Of a stretch of 64,000 nucleotides of DNA, positions 54,948 through 62,803 are shown piece by piece. The position numbers and the translations under genes are program-made. Source of the DNA: CBFHMJ01 sp965656875 (GTDB lineage: Bacteria; Pseudomonadota; Gammaproteobacteria; Enterobacterales; Alteromonadaceae); assembly GCA_965656875.1 (NCBI GenBank), contig CBFHMJ010000016.1, positions 62,001 to 126,000 of the forward strand. The letters run 5' to 3'. The notes beneath the pieces were generated by a model, which had not been told where the DNA came from, made no database searches, and saw only the letters and a list, made by a program, of their open reading frames with translations. The number at the start of each line of letters is the position of its first letter. Position 1 is the stretch's first letter.

Positions 54948-55522
54948 CGCAAAATCAATTATCCGAATCTGACAGTATCTGCGAAATATTCTCTGACAGA
55001 CTTCGTTCTCTGCTATCACAACATCACATTACAACCCGTGATCTTCATCTGGCCATTAAAAACGCCGGATTTTCTCGCCCCTCTGAAAGAACACTAATTG
55101 GCTACCTCGCACGAAAAGGTCTCGATCCGCAAAATCCAGGCATTAATACGCTGGAAGCAATTGTCGCCGGATTCAGAATGCTGGGTGTAGAAGTAACCGA
55201 ATCGGACTTCCTACTTCGCCATCCCTGGAAACTTACCAATCAGCCGGGGGAAGAGCTTCCACGACACAATATGAATCACTCCATGATAACGTCTGAACGT
55301 CACCTTGAAAGCGCTGCCACGGCACTGCAGGCAGTTTTTGACATTGATGCCCTGACCCCCTGGCTGGAAAATCTTGACCGCTCAACCATTAATGCGCTAT
55401 CTACCTGTGCCATTTTGAGTATGAACCAACAACTGGATAAACCACTGCCAGAGCCCAATGTTTTAATGTCCATTCTTGAGTCAATGGAAACACCCACAAA
55501 ACGTTACCGACATCGCTCATAA
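54944..55522 (+). CDS. Putative helix-turn-helix protein, paralogue A
   Basis: A 192-residue protein. The first 90 residues read as a Cro/C1-like helical domain: FSDRLRSLLSQHHITTRDLHLAI, ERTLIGYLARKG, INTLEAIVAGFRMLGVEVTESDFL. The second half is helical with two repeated patterns (STINALSTCAILSMNQQL). It shares the same framework with the next gene, so they arose by duplication. It starts inside the stop of the 54-residue gene and is followed at 14 bases by its paralogue. Probably DNA-binding regulators, maybe of a phage- or plasmid-derived type; target unknown. Confidence 0.6.
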   Translation: MTQNQLSESDSICEIFSDRLRSLLSQHHITTRDLHLAIKNAGFSRPSERTLIGYLARKGLDPQNPGINTLEAIVAGFRMLGVEVTESDFLLRHPWKLTNQPGEELPRHNMNHSMITSERHLESAATALQAVFDIDALTPWLENLDRSTINALSTCAILSMNQQLDKPLPEPNVLMSILESMETPTKRYRHRS

Positions 55523-55536
55523 TCACAGGAAATATT

Positions 55537-56145
55537 ATGTCACCTCGACCCAAACGATTTGCCGCAAATGAAGACGCAAAACCAGAACGATGTCCTGTAG
55601 ATCTACTGGAAGGTAAATTGTTTCCGACCTTTCGCGACAACCTGAAACGCATCATGGAAAAACATGATATAAAGATCCGTCAGCTGGCGCATAGCATCGC
55701 CAGCACTTCACCCACCAAACCTCAGCTAACGGAACGTACCTTGAAGGGTTATGTTGGTAGCCTGACGACCCATGCAGCAAAGAACCCAACCATTCAAAGC
55801 CTTGAAGAAATTTCAAAGGGCCTTAGGCAAGTCGGCCTGGCCGTCACAGAATCACACTTAATTTGCCGCAAAAATCAGTTTATGAATCTGCCCAAGGATG
55901 TAGATATTGTTCGAGCTGAACAAACTGCCCAAACGCTGCAAGGCATGGCCCTGATCACGAAAGCAACCGTCATGTTACTTGATGGCCTTGAGAAACAAGC
56001 GAATGAAAAACTGCCAGAACGGTTAAAGCATGTCGTCCTGACCACGGCAGCACTAAATTATGCCAAAGCTGTCAGCGAGAAATGTGATGAATACACACCC
56101 GAAGTAATGTCTCGGGCAATGACGCTGGCCGAAAAAGAGTTATAG
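55537..56145 (+). CDS. Putative helix-turn-helix protein, paralogue B
   Basis: A 202-residue relative of the preceding protein, with matching blocks: FRDNLKRIMEKHDIKIRQLAHSI, LTERTLKGYVGSL, IQSLEEISKGLRQVGLAVTESHLI. The basic N terminus (MSPRPKRFAANEDAKPER) and the first helical part suggest DNA contact. The C-terminal helical half is similar in layout but diverged. ATATT spacing to the ATG 55537 is behind CAGGAAAT (ribosome binding site). Co-transcribed with its paralogue. They may form a heterodimer; no defined family name can be given from sight. Confidence 0.6.
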   Translation: MSPRPKRFAANEDAKPERCPVDLLEGKLFPTFRDNLKRIMEKHDIKIRQLAHSIASTSPTKPQLTERTLKGYVGSLTTHAAKNPTIQSLEEISKGLRQVGLAVTESHLICRKNQFMNLPKDVDIVRAEQTAQTLQGMALITKATVMLLDGLEKQANEKLPERLKHVVLTTAALNYAKAVSEKCDEYTPEVMSRAMTLAEKEL

Positions 56146-56238
56146 CCTGCCACAACGTCACATTCAGAGGATAGCGTATTCATATCAGAATGGTTAACGA
56201 GGTTAAGTAAGTTAACTTATATCTGGAGGGTTGTATTT

Positions 56239-56538
56239 TTGAAGAAAGATTTTAATAAAACACTTGAACAGCTGGATAATCAGGCTTGGAATAATCCTGA
56301 TGCATTGTCCCACACTGTTACTGAATGCCATCGTTTAAGAAAACTACCATAAAAAGATTTTTCTGTTGAAGAATTAAGATTAGCCATTAATCAAAGGTTG
56401 ACTGTTGAATCGAGTTTTAGGCCAACAGAACAAGCGTTATTTTATCAACTGCAGGATATTATGAATGATGTCAAAGAAAGAATTAGCACCGCACAATCAG
56501 AGCTACTGCCAGTATGGCAAAACCACGTTTTAGGGTGA
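56239..56538 (+). pseudogene. CdiI-type contact-dependent inhibition immunity pseudogene
   Basis: From TTG 56239, behind GGAGGG, the frame gives KTLEQLDNQAWNNPD, then SHTVTECHRLRKLP, TAA at 56350-56352, and continues in frame KDFSVEELRLAINQ to TGA 56536-56538. Intact relatives of the CdiI immunity family read ...CHALRKKPLKDFTVEDLR..., so the stop lies exactly where a conserved Leu-Lys should be (CTA/TTA to TAA, one or two base change). The second half is kept without further stops, which points to a recent loss. Such orphan immunity genes are common near toxin or cassette regions; no CdiA or toxin tip is visible here. Confidence 0.75.
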
Positions 56539-56579
56539 CTATTTATAATTTGGATTACCGGACCAGCGCAAAACAACTG

Positions 56580-56612
56580 AGCGTGTTCAATCGAAAAGAT
56601 GAACACGCTTTT
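56580..56612 (+). terminator. Rho-independent terminator
   Basis: AGCGTGTTCA (56580-56589) pairs with TGAACACGCT (56600-56609), 10-base loop, then TTTT. It lies between the immunity pseudogene and a convergent small gene and may serve both. Confidence 0.85.
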
Positions 56613-56638
56613 ATCAAATGATTACTTTCGATCAATCG

Positions 56639-56968
56639 CTATTTAGCCTTTTCACAGACTGCATTCACCTGAATACTCTTATCAATTAGATGGAATATTT
56701 GAGTTACTTTACAGCCAGTAACTGGTTTTCCTGAACGTTCCATATGAGCGGCGATCTGTGCGGTTAAACCATCAACGGGTTTATCGCCCTGGATATAATC
56801 ATTAAACAAGTTTTTACTCTCGATCATCAATTGTTCGGGCGTTTCATGAACGACGCGTATCTGTTTATCCGCATGTTGATAAACAAACCAGGCCATAAAT
56901 ACCCCCAGAACACCAACGACTAATGTCATGACTGACGATAACTTACGAATAGATTTTTCTAAGGACAT
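56639..56968 (-). CDS. Membrane-anchored small protein of unknown function
   Basis: About 109 residues: a single N-terminal membrane helix (LSSVMTLVVGVLGVFMAWFVY) preceded by Lys/Arg residues, then a soluble periplasmic part of about 75 residues with two cysteines (C at GCKVTQIF and CEKAK at the end) that could form a disulphide. I use the ATG 56968 (MSLEKS); a GTG three codons upstream is possible. No known domain. It converges with the CdiI pseudogene across the hairpin at 56580-56612. Confidence 0.6.
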   Translation of the reverse strand: MSLEKSIRKLSSVMTLVVGVLGVFMAWFVYQHADKQIRVVHETPEQLMIESKNLFNDYIQGDKPVDGLTAQIAAHMERSGKPVTGCKVTQIFHLIDKSIQVNAVCEKAK

Positions 56969-57153
56969 AGCACTCACTCAAACAACTTCAGAAGCGGGAT
57001 AATATAAGGTTTTACTTTTCGTTTCATCTTCGCGCCTTTCATCTGCAAAATCTATCACGATAAACGAGAATAACGATTGTCCATACAATACCGTCACGCC
57101 TTAAACTGAATCCAGTCCTAACCACTTATGTAACCGCCACTGGAGACTAAATC

Positions 57154-57306
57154 ATGATTAATAATCTAATCCAATACGTACAACATGCACTGGAACACAA
57201 CACTTCTGACGCTCCGACTACCACAGAATCAGCGTGTGATTGTAATTACGATAATAATTATTACGCCGATCAAATTTGCTCTGTATTGACCAAATCACCC
57301 CAGTAA
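57154..57306 (+). CDS. Small protein, 50 aa, Cys- and Asn/Tyr-rich
   Basis: An ORF starting at ATG 57154 behind GGAG (eight bases upstream), MINNLIQYVQHALEHN, with a central CDCNYDNNYYADQIC segment and ending at TAA 57304-57306. The T-tailed hairpin at 57324-57343 follows at once, so it forms a neat single-gene unit. Three cysteines in 15 residues could bind a metal or form a disulphide. No family recognised; too short for automatic annotation. Confidence 0.55.
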   Translation: MINNLIQYVQHALEHNTSDAPTTTESACDCNYDNNYYADQICSVLTKSPQ

Positions 57307-57323
57307 AAACGAACTTGTACGAC

Positions 57324-57343
57324 AAAGCCAGGGAAGGCTTTTT
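57324..57343 (+). terminator. Rho-independent terminator
   Basis: AAAGCC-AGGGAA-GGCTTTTT: stem AAAGCC/GGCTTT and a run of five T. It follows the 50-residue ORF by 17 bases and supports that ORF as a real transcript. Confidence 0.85.
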
Positions 57344-57606
57344 CCAGATTCTCCCACCTAAACAGACATGATTGTTTTATTCATCCTGCTGAACCTAATG
57401 TCATTGGTAGACTTTTTAACTCCGATAAAACAGTGAGTTATGTCCTGTATATTAAAAAGACTCTCTCTGAACTCCATTTTTTGTTTACAAAGTCATGACA
57501 ATTGACCTTGATAAGGTACCTTGTACCGACTATAGTTAATTCACTATCGCTACATTCATAACATTTGAATAACAACACCTGTTTTTCTTGCACGATAGGA
57601 AGCGAA

Positions 57607-58827
57607 ATGTCGGTATTTAATATCAATAACATAAAACAAAAACAGTCTCACAATCTGGACAAGCCGACCATCATGCTTGTAGATGACGAGCAAGAAAACC
57701 TGTGTGTACTAGAACATCTGCTCTCCCAGCGCTATAACATCATCAAAGGTTTTAATGGACAACACGCGCTAGAACTCATTCAATCCCATGAATCCCCGGA
57801 AGACATTAAACTCATTATTACCGATCAACGCATGCCCGGAATTAATGGTGTCGAGCTGCTGGAACAAACGCTGGCACTGATGCCAGATACAATACGAATA
57901 ATCCTCACCGGCTTTTCAGACACTCAGGCAATCATCGATTCCATTAACAAAGTCCAGTTATATAAATTTGTCACCAAGCCCTTTGAACCGACTGAATTGT
58001 TGCTAACCGTCGAACGCGGTATAGAAGCCTGGAACATGAAACAGCAAATTCAACAATATACCGAGGCACTGGAACTTAAAGTTGAAGAACGAACACGAGA
58101 ACTCGAACAGAAAAATATCCAATTGGCCGACGCCCTTGAACAATTAGAACAAGCAAGTTTTACCGACCAACTCACTCAGGCTCGTAATCGACGATTTCTG
58201 TCTGAATTTATTCAACGAGAAATAACCAGTTTGCAGCGAACCCGTGAATGCCATCCTCACTGTGAACAGCATTCACTGGGAATTTTGCTCCTTGATTTAG
58301 ATTTTTTTAAACAGATTAACGACACCTGGGGCCATGAAGCAGGTGATAAGGTCCTGGTAGAAACCGTCAACAGAATCAAAACTGTTTGTTGCAAAGACGA
58401 CTGGGTAATACGCTGGGGAGGTGAAGAATTTCTGGTCGTATCCAAAGTTGAGCATCCGAATGCACTGGATGAACTCGCCTGTCGCATTCTGGATAAGATT
58501 CACGATAAACCATTTGATATTGATGCCCATCAATCGGTAAATTGCACCTGCTCTCTTGGCGGCATTAACTTCCCATTATTTCAACAGCAACCTGATCTGC
58601 TTAACTGGACACAGGTACTTAATATTGCTGATAAAGGCCTCTATAAAGCAAAGCAAACAGGTCGAGACAGAGCCTGTATAATCCACTCAACGACTGATAC
58701 AAACCAACTCACCGATGCTGCGTCCCAATCACTTCGTGAATTACAAATTGATGTTGAACATGACGCCATCAAGCCCTACCTGACCATACAAACCATTCAG
58801 TCATCTCAGGTTGCAGATATATGTTGA
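57607..58827 (+). CDS. Response regulator-diguanylate cyclase (REC-GGDEF)
   Basis: A 406-residue protein. REC domain (residues 22-135) with acidic pair DDE, phospho-acceptor D73 in LIITDQRMPG, and the conserved FVTKPF Lys; a coiled coil (about 150-195, RTRELEQKNIQLADALEQLEQ); GGDEF domain with RWGGEEF (about residue 280), so catalysis to c-di-GMP is likely. The inhibitory RxxD site five residues before GGEEF is not present (reads CCKD), so feedback control is probably lost. Start ATG 57607 behind AGGA. The stop overlaps the sensor kinase start at 58821, so the two form a pair: the kinase should phosphorylate this protein and turn on cyclic-di-GMP synthesis. Confidence 0.9.
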   Translation: MSVFNINNIKQKQSHNLDKPTIMLVDDEQENLCVLEHLLSQRYNIIKGFNGQHALELIQSHESPEDIKLIITDQRMPGINGVELLEQTLALMPDTIRIILTGFSDTQAIIDSINKVQLYKFVTKPFEPTELLLTVERGIEAWNMKQQIQQYTEALELKVEERTRELEQKNIQLADALEQLEQASFTDQLTQARNRRFLSEFIQREITSLQRTRECHPHCEQHSLGILLLDLDFFKQINDTWGHEAGDKVLVETVNRIKTVCCKDDWVIRWGGEEFLVVSKVEHPNALDELACRILDKIHDKPFDIDAHQSVNCTCSLGGINFPLFQQQPDLLNWTQVLNIADKGLYKAKQTGRDRACIIHSTTDTNQLTDAASQSLRELQIDVEHDAIKPYLTIQTIQSSQVADIC

Positions 58828-61800
58828 GGTGTGTTTCAACCTTAAACACCAGAATACAGCTCTATTTTATCTTTTCCCTTGTATCAATAACGGTTGCTTG
58901 TAGCACTGTATCTGCCAGACCTTTCACCCTGACTGAAATGGCAACCCCTAATTTTGTCCGGGTCGATCGTGAAGGCGACCTACCAACACAATACATTCTA
59001 TCGTTGGCAGAAGACACACAAGGGCTCGTCTGGATTGGAACAGACACCGGTCTGTACCGCTATGATGGTTATAGATTCACTCACTTTTCAAGCCGCAGTA
59101 ATCAGGGTATCTCACTGTCCGGCAACATCATTATGAAAATATTACCAATGCCAGATAACGACTTGTTAGTTGGAACAATGGACGGAGGATTAACCTGGAT
59201 ACATCAACGAGAACAAACAGTTTCTCACTTCACAACCAACGATCAGTCCGACAGCGCGATTTCCGGTGATACTGTTCGTGCAATAGAAGCGTTTGATGAA
59301 CGCTATGTTTATGTAGGGACAAACAATGATCTTGATATATTTGATCTACAGCATCGACATTTTTTCCGCCCTGAATGGCGAATTTTCTGCCCGGGTCTCA
59401 GCCAGGAAGCCAGTATAAGAGATTTACTTAAAAAGGATAATTATCTCATTGTCAGCACCAATCGCGGTGTTTGTAGACTTGTCATTTCACCTGAAGCCCC
59501 CGACAAAATCATTTCAGGCACCCTGGTTGCTTTGACACCTGGATACAACGGTTACCGAGTAAACGTCATTGACGATCGATTATGGATTGGTTTACTCAAT
59601 CAAGGGGTGATGGTTTTTGACCTGGAGACCTTAGCACTGGTTGAAACCTATAAAAATGCAGAGATGAACAGCTCTTCACTGATTACCGCTATCAGACCGG
59701 TATCTGATACCACCATCTGGCTTGTTTATGATAATGGAGTAACGCGTATAGACCGACAATCTCTGGATGTCATCAACACCCTGACATCGTCACCTGAAAA
59801 CAATCTACCCGCCTTTAATTTTGTATTACAAAGCCAATCAGGAATGGTCTGGCTTGGCACCCAGGGTGAAGGACTTTTCAAATTCAATCCTGATGCCCCA
59901 CTTAAGTATTTATTCCACAGTAATCACTATCACCCCTATAAACATAAACTCACCTGGCAGGTTACCCAGGCGCCGGATGGTCATATCTGGACGACAAACG
60001 AAAGTTTTATGTTAAGCATCAATCGACAAACTTTCGAAGTCACTGATGTTACAGAACAACATCCCCAGTTAAAGCCCGTAGCTTTACAAAAAATCACCGA
60101 AATCCACACTGATCAAACACAACATATCTGGATCGCGACCCGAGAAGGATTGGTTTATCGCTATCACGAACCAACACGAACATTACAAGCGATACACCTA
60201 CCTACAGCCGAATCCCGCAATTTGATTTATACGTTTTATGATGACAACCTGGGTAACATCTGGATTGGCACAGATAAAGGGCTGTTCAGTGTCGATAGTC
60301 AAACCAACAAGGTTCGAGGCATCGATCACATTAAACATAGCGATTTACTTAAAGAACAGTATGTTAATCATTTAGCAATGGATAAAAATAACACCCTGTG
60401 GATTGGCAGTTTTACTGGGCTTTTCTCGCTAAAGAATAATGAATTACACGATCACAGATCTACAATTCAAAGCAAAACCGTATGGTCAGTGACACCTGAC
60501 ATGGACGGCAAAGTCTGGATTAATACCAGTAAAAACATCTACTACACCTCTTCTGATTCTCACTCCATAGAAAAGCTGGATTACGTAGACGGTTTATCCA
60601 GCGAAATTATCCAGGGAATTGTTCCATCCGCCACACAAAAAACACTCTGGCATATTAATGGCCTGATTGATCTGAATAACAATCGCGTTCACAACCTTCA
60701 ATTAAACAGAGATGCAAATAAGCAAAGACTTTCCAATTACGAAGGTAAGCGACTTAACGATGGCACGATTTTGTTTGGCAATGATCACGGCGTTATCATT
60801 GTTGATGAACATACGCCTTCACCAGCAGTGGAAAATCCGCCAACCATTGTTACCGGAATCAATGTCGATAATCAGGCGTTTTCCCCCCTGGTCGATACTC
60901 TCTATGTACCAAGGGACAGCAAATCTGTTACGGTCGATTTTTCTACTCTGGATTATACAAATCCAACAACTAACCTTTATCAATATCGACTTAACCACCT
61001 TCAGAATCACTGGAAAACTATTCCAGCCGGTCAAAGTAGCATCAGTTTTCATAATCTGAATCCAGGTCAGTATTTACTTGAAGTTATGGGGTCAAATCAC
61101 CAACATATCTGGAGCAACCAAAAGGCTCAGCTTCCCATCGTTGTTCTCCCTTCATGGTATGAAACATGGTGGTCGCGCACACTAGCGGTCGTCATATTTG
61201 GCATCATTGCTTTTCGTTTGGATAAACTGAGAATTCGACACCTGCGACGCAAACAGCGTGAATTAAATCAAATGGTGAAAACCCGGACTGACGATATTTC
61301 GAAGCTTGGTGTCATTGGACAACAGATCAATTCATCCCTGAACCTGCACGATGTACTAACTGTCATTGAGAAAAACGTAAAGCAACTCCTCAAAACAGAT
61401 GAGTTTTTGCTTTGTATGCTCAACAAAAATAAGCAAGTACTCGAAATGTGGGCCAACGTTAACCACGACAGTAATTTTGATTACACCGAAATATCACTGG
61501 CCGATGAACATCGACTCGCGGTGTGTTGTGTCAATAACAATCATACTATTTTTACCAACAATACCCAGGAAGATTTAGATGTCGAAGGCTATCACCTGTC
61601 ACCCATTCTTGGTGAACCTACACTTTCAGTGATTTACCTGCCCCTCATTGCCAGTGACAAAGTTATTGGCTGTATCTCCGTTCAAAGCTATTCCGCTTAT
61701 GCATATACAGAAAATGATTTGCAAATTTTAAAAACTATCAGCTCTTACGCCGCTATAGCACTGAGTAATGCCGATTCTCACAGTCAATTAGCCCGAACTC

Positions 61801-62654
61801 ATGAAGAGTTAAAACAAGCACAGGAACAACTGGTTAATCAGGAAAAAATGGCCGGACTGGGCACACTCACAGCGGGCGTTGCTCATGAAATTAATAATCC
61901 AACTAACTTCACCCATAGCGCTGTCTATCTCATGCGTGATGAAATCGACCACATAAAAGAATTTTTACACGAACTCGCCGGCGGTAAAGAAGCCGATACA
62001 AATGTCCTCTCAGCCATCGATCAGCAGTTTGAAAAATTGCTCGAACTGGCCGACACCGCCCAACAAGGGACTATTCGAATCAAAAAGATTGTTGCAGATC
62101 TACGCTCATTTTCTCGAACGGATGTTATGCAACTACAAACCATTGATATTACAGATATTACTCAAAGCACGATCCGACTGGTCAAAATTAAGTTTAAAGA
62201 CATTAATTTTGAAACTATTTTTACTGGAAGCACCACGATCAGTGTCTATCCGAATAAAATTGCTCAGGTATTAATGAATCTCCTGGTAAACAGTTGTCAC
62301 GCTATAAGAGAAAAGCAACACGTTAAAAAAGCCTTTACCGGCACAGTTAATATTTCTACCTGGCACAGTGATGAACAACTGGTAATTGAATTAACCGATA
62401 ATGGCATTGGGATGAACGAATCCACTCGTAAAAAAATCTACGATCCCTTTTTTACCACCAAAGATGTCGGAACAGGCACAGGCTTAGGGATGTCGATCAG
62501 CTTTAAAATAATCGAAGAACACCAGGGGAAAATGTACGTTTCATCTACCCCGGGAGAAGGCACTGTTATCACCATCACGCTGCCTGTCAATCCAGTAAAA
62601 TCACCCCAACCAGATTCTTCTGCTGCACCCGAAAAAGAACTCGATCCAAGTTAA
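58821..62654 (+). CDS. Sensor histidine kinase with two-component propeller
   Basis: A 1277-residue membrane kinase. Signal/membrane anchor at the N terminus (IQLYFIFSLVSITVACSTVS), then a periplasmic beta-propeller of Reg_prop repeats (about 45-700; repeated IGTDTGLYRYDG-like units, W-I-G-T), a Y_Y_Y domain (about 710-790), one membrane span (RTLAVVIFGIIAF), a GAF domain (about 830-1000), HisKA with GVAHEINNPTNF (phospho-His about residue 1030), and HATPase (NSCHAIREK; TDNGIGM; TGTGLGMSISF). The ATG overlaps the GGDEF gene stop by 7 bases. Cytoplasmic receiver is absent, so it is not a full hybrid. Such Reg_prop sensors often respond to polysaccharides. Signal unknown. Confidence 0.88.
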   Translation: MLRCVSTLNTRIQLYFIFSLVSITVACSTVSARPFTLTEMATPNFVRVDREGDLPTQYILSLAEDTQGLVWIGTDTGLYRYDGYRFTHFSSRSNQGISLSGNIIMKILPMPDNDLLVGTMDGGLTWIHQREQTVSHFTTNDQSDSAISGDTVRAIEAFDERYVYVGTNNDLDIFDLQHRHFFRPEWRIFCPGLSQEASIRDLLKKDNYLIVSTNRGVCRLVISPEAPDKIISGTLVALTPGYNGYRVNVIDDRLWIGLLNQGVMVFDLETLALVETYKNAEMNSSSLITAIRPVSDTTIWLVYDNGVTRIDRQSLDVINTLTSSPENNLPAFNFVLQSQSGMVWLGTQGEGLFKFNPDAPLKYLFHSNHYHPYKHKLTWQVTQAPDGHIWTTNESFMLSINRQTFEVTDVTEQHPQLKPVALQKITEIHTDQTQHIWIATREGLVYRYHEPTRTLQAIHLPTAESRNLIYTFYDDNLGNIWIGTDKGLFSVDSQTNKVRGIDHIKHSDLLKEQYVNHLAMDKNNTLWIGSFTGLFSLKNNELHDHRSTIQSKTVWSVTPDMDGKVWINTSKNIYYTSSDSHSIEKLDYVDGLSSEIIQGIVPSATQKTLWHINGLIDLNNNRVHNLQLNRDANKQRLSNYEGKRLNDGTILFGNDHGVIIVDEHTPSPAVENPPTIVTGINVDNQAFSPLVDTLYVPRDSKSVTVDFSTLDYTNPTTNLYQYRLNHLQNHWKTIPAGQSSISFHNLNPGQYLLEVMGSNHQHIWSNQKAQLPIVVLPSWYETWWSRTLAVVIFGIIAFRLDKLRIRHLRRKQRELNQMVKTRTDDISKLGVIGQQINSSLNLHDVLTVIEKNVKQLLKTDEFLLCMLNKNKQVLEMWANVNHDSNFDYTEISLADEHRLAVCCVNNNHTIFTNNTQEDLDVEGYHLSPILGEPTLSVIYLPLIASDKVIGCISVQSYSAYAYTENDLQILKTISSYAAIALSNADSHSQLARTHEELKQAQEQLVNQEKMAGLGTLTAGVAHEINNPTNFTHSAVYLMRDEIDHIKEFLHELAGGKEADTNVLSAIDQQFEKLLELADTAQQGTIRIKKIVADLRSFSRTDVMQLQTIDITDITQSTIRLVKIKFKDINFETIFTGSTTISVYPNKIAQVLMNLLVNSCHAIREKQHVKKAFTGTVNISTWHSDEQLVIELTDNGIGMNESTRKKIYDPFFTTKDVGTGTGLGMSISFKIIEEHQGKMYVSSTPGEGTVITITLPVNPVKSPQPDSSAAPEKELDPS

Positions 62655-62803
62655 TTGTATAAGCTGCCCTCTTCATATTTAACACTTTACAATCGTACCT
62701 AATTCGTTTAAATTCCCGCCCGCGGTTCCAATACGGTTCCAGCAAGGTTGCAATAGCAAGTTCAACCGGACATGCATTACAGACGGATTTAGAGAGGAAA
62801 GCA

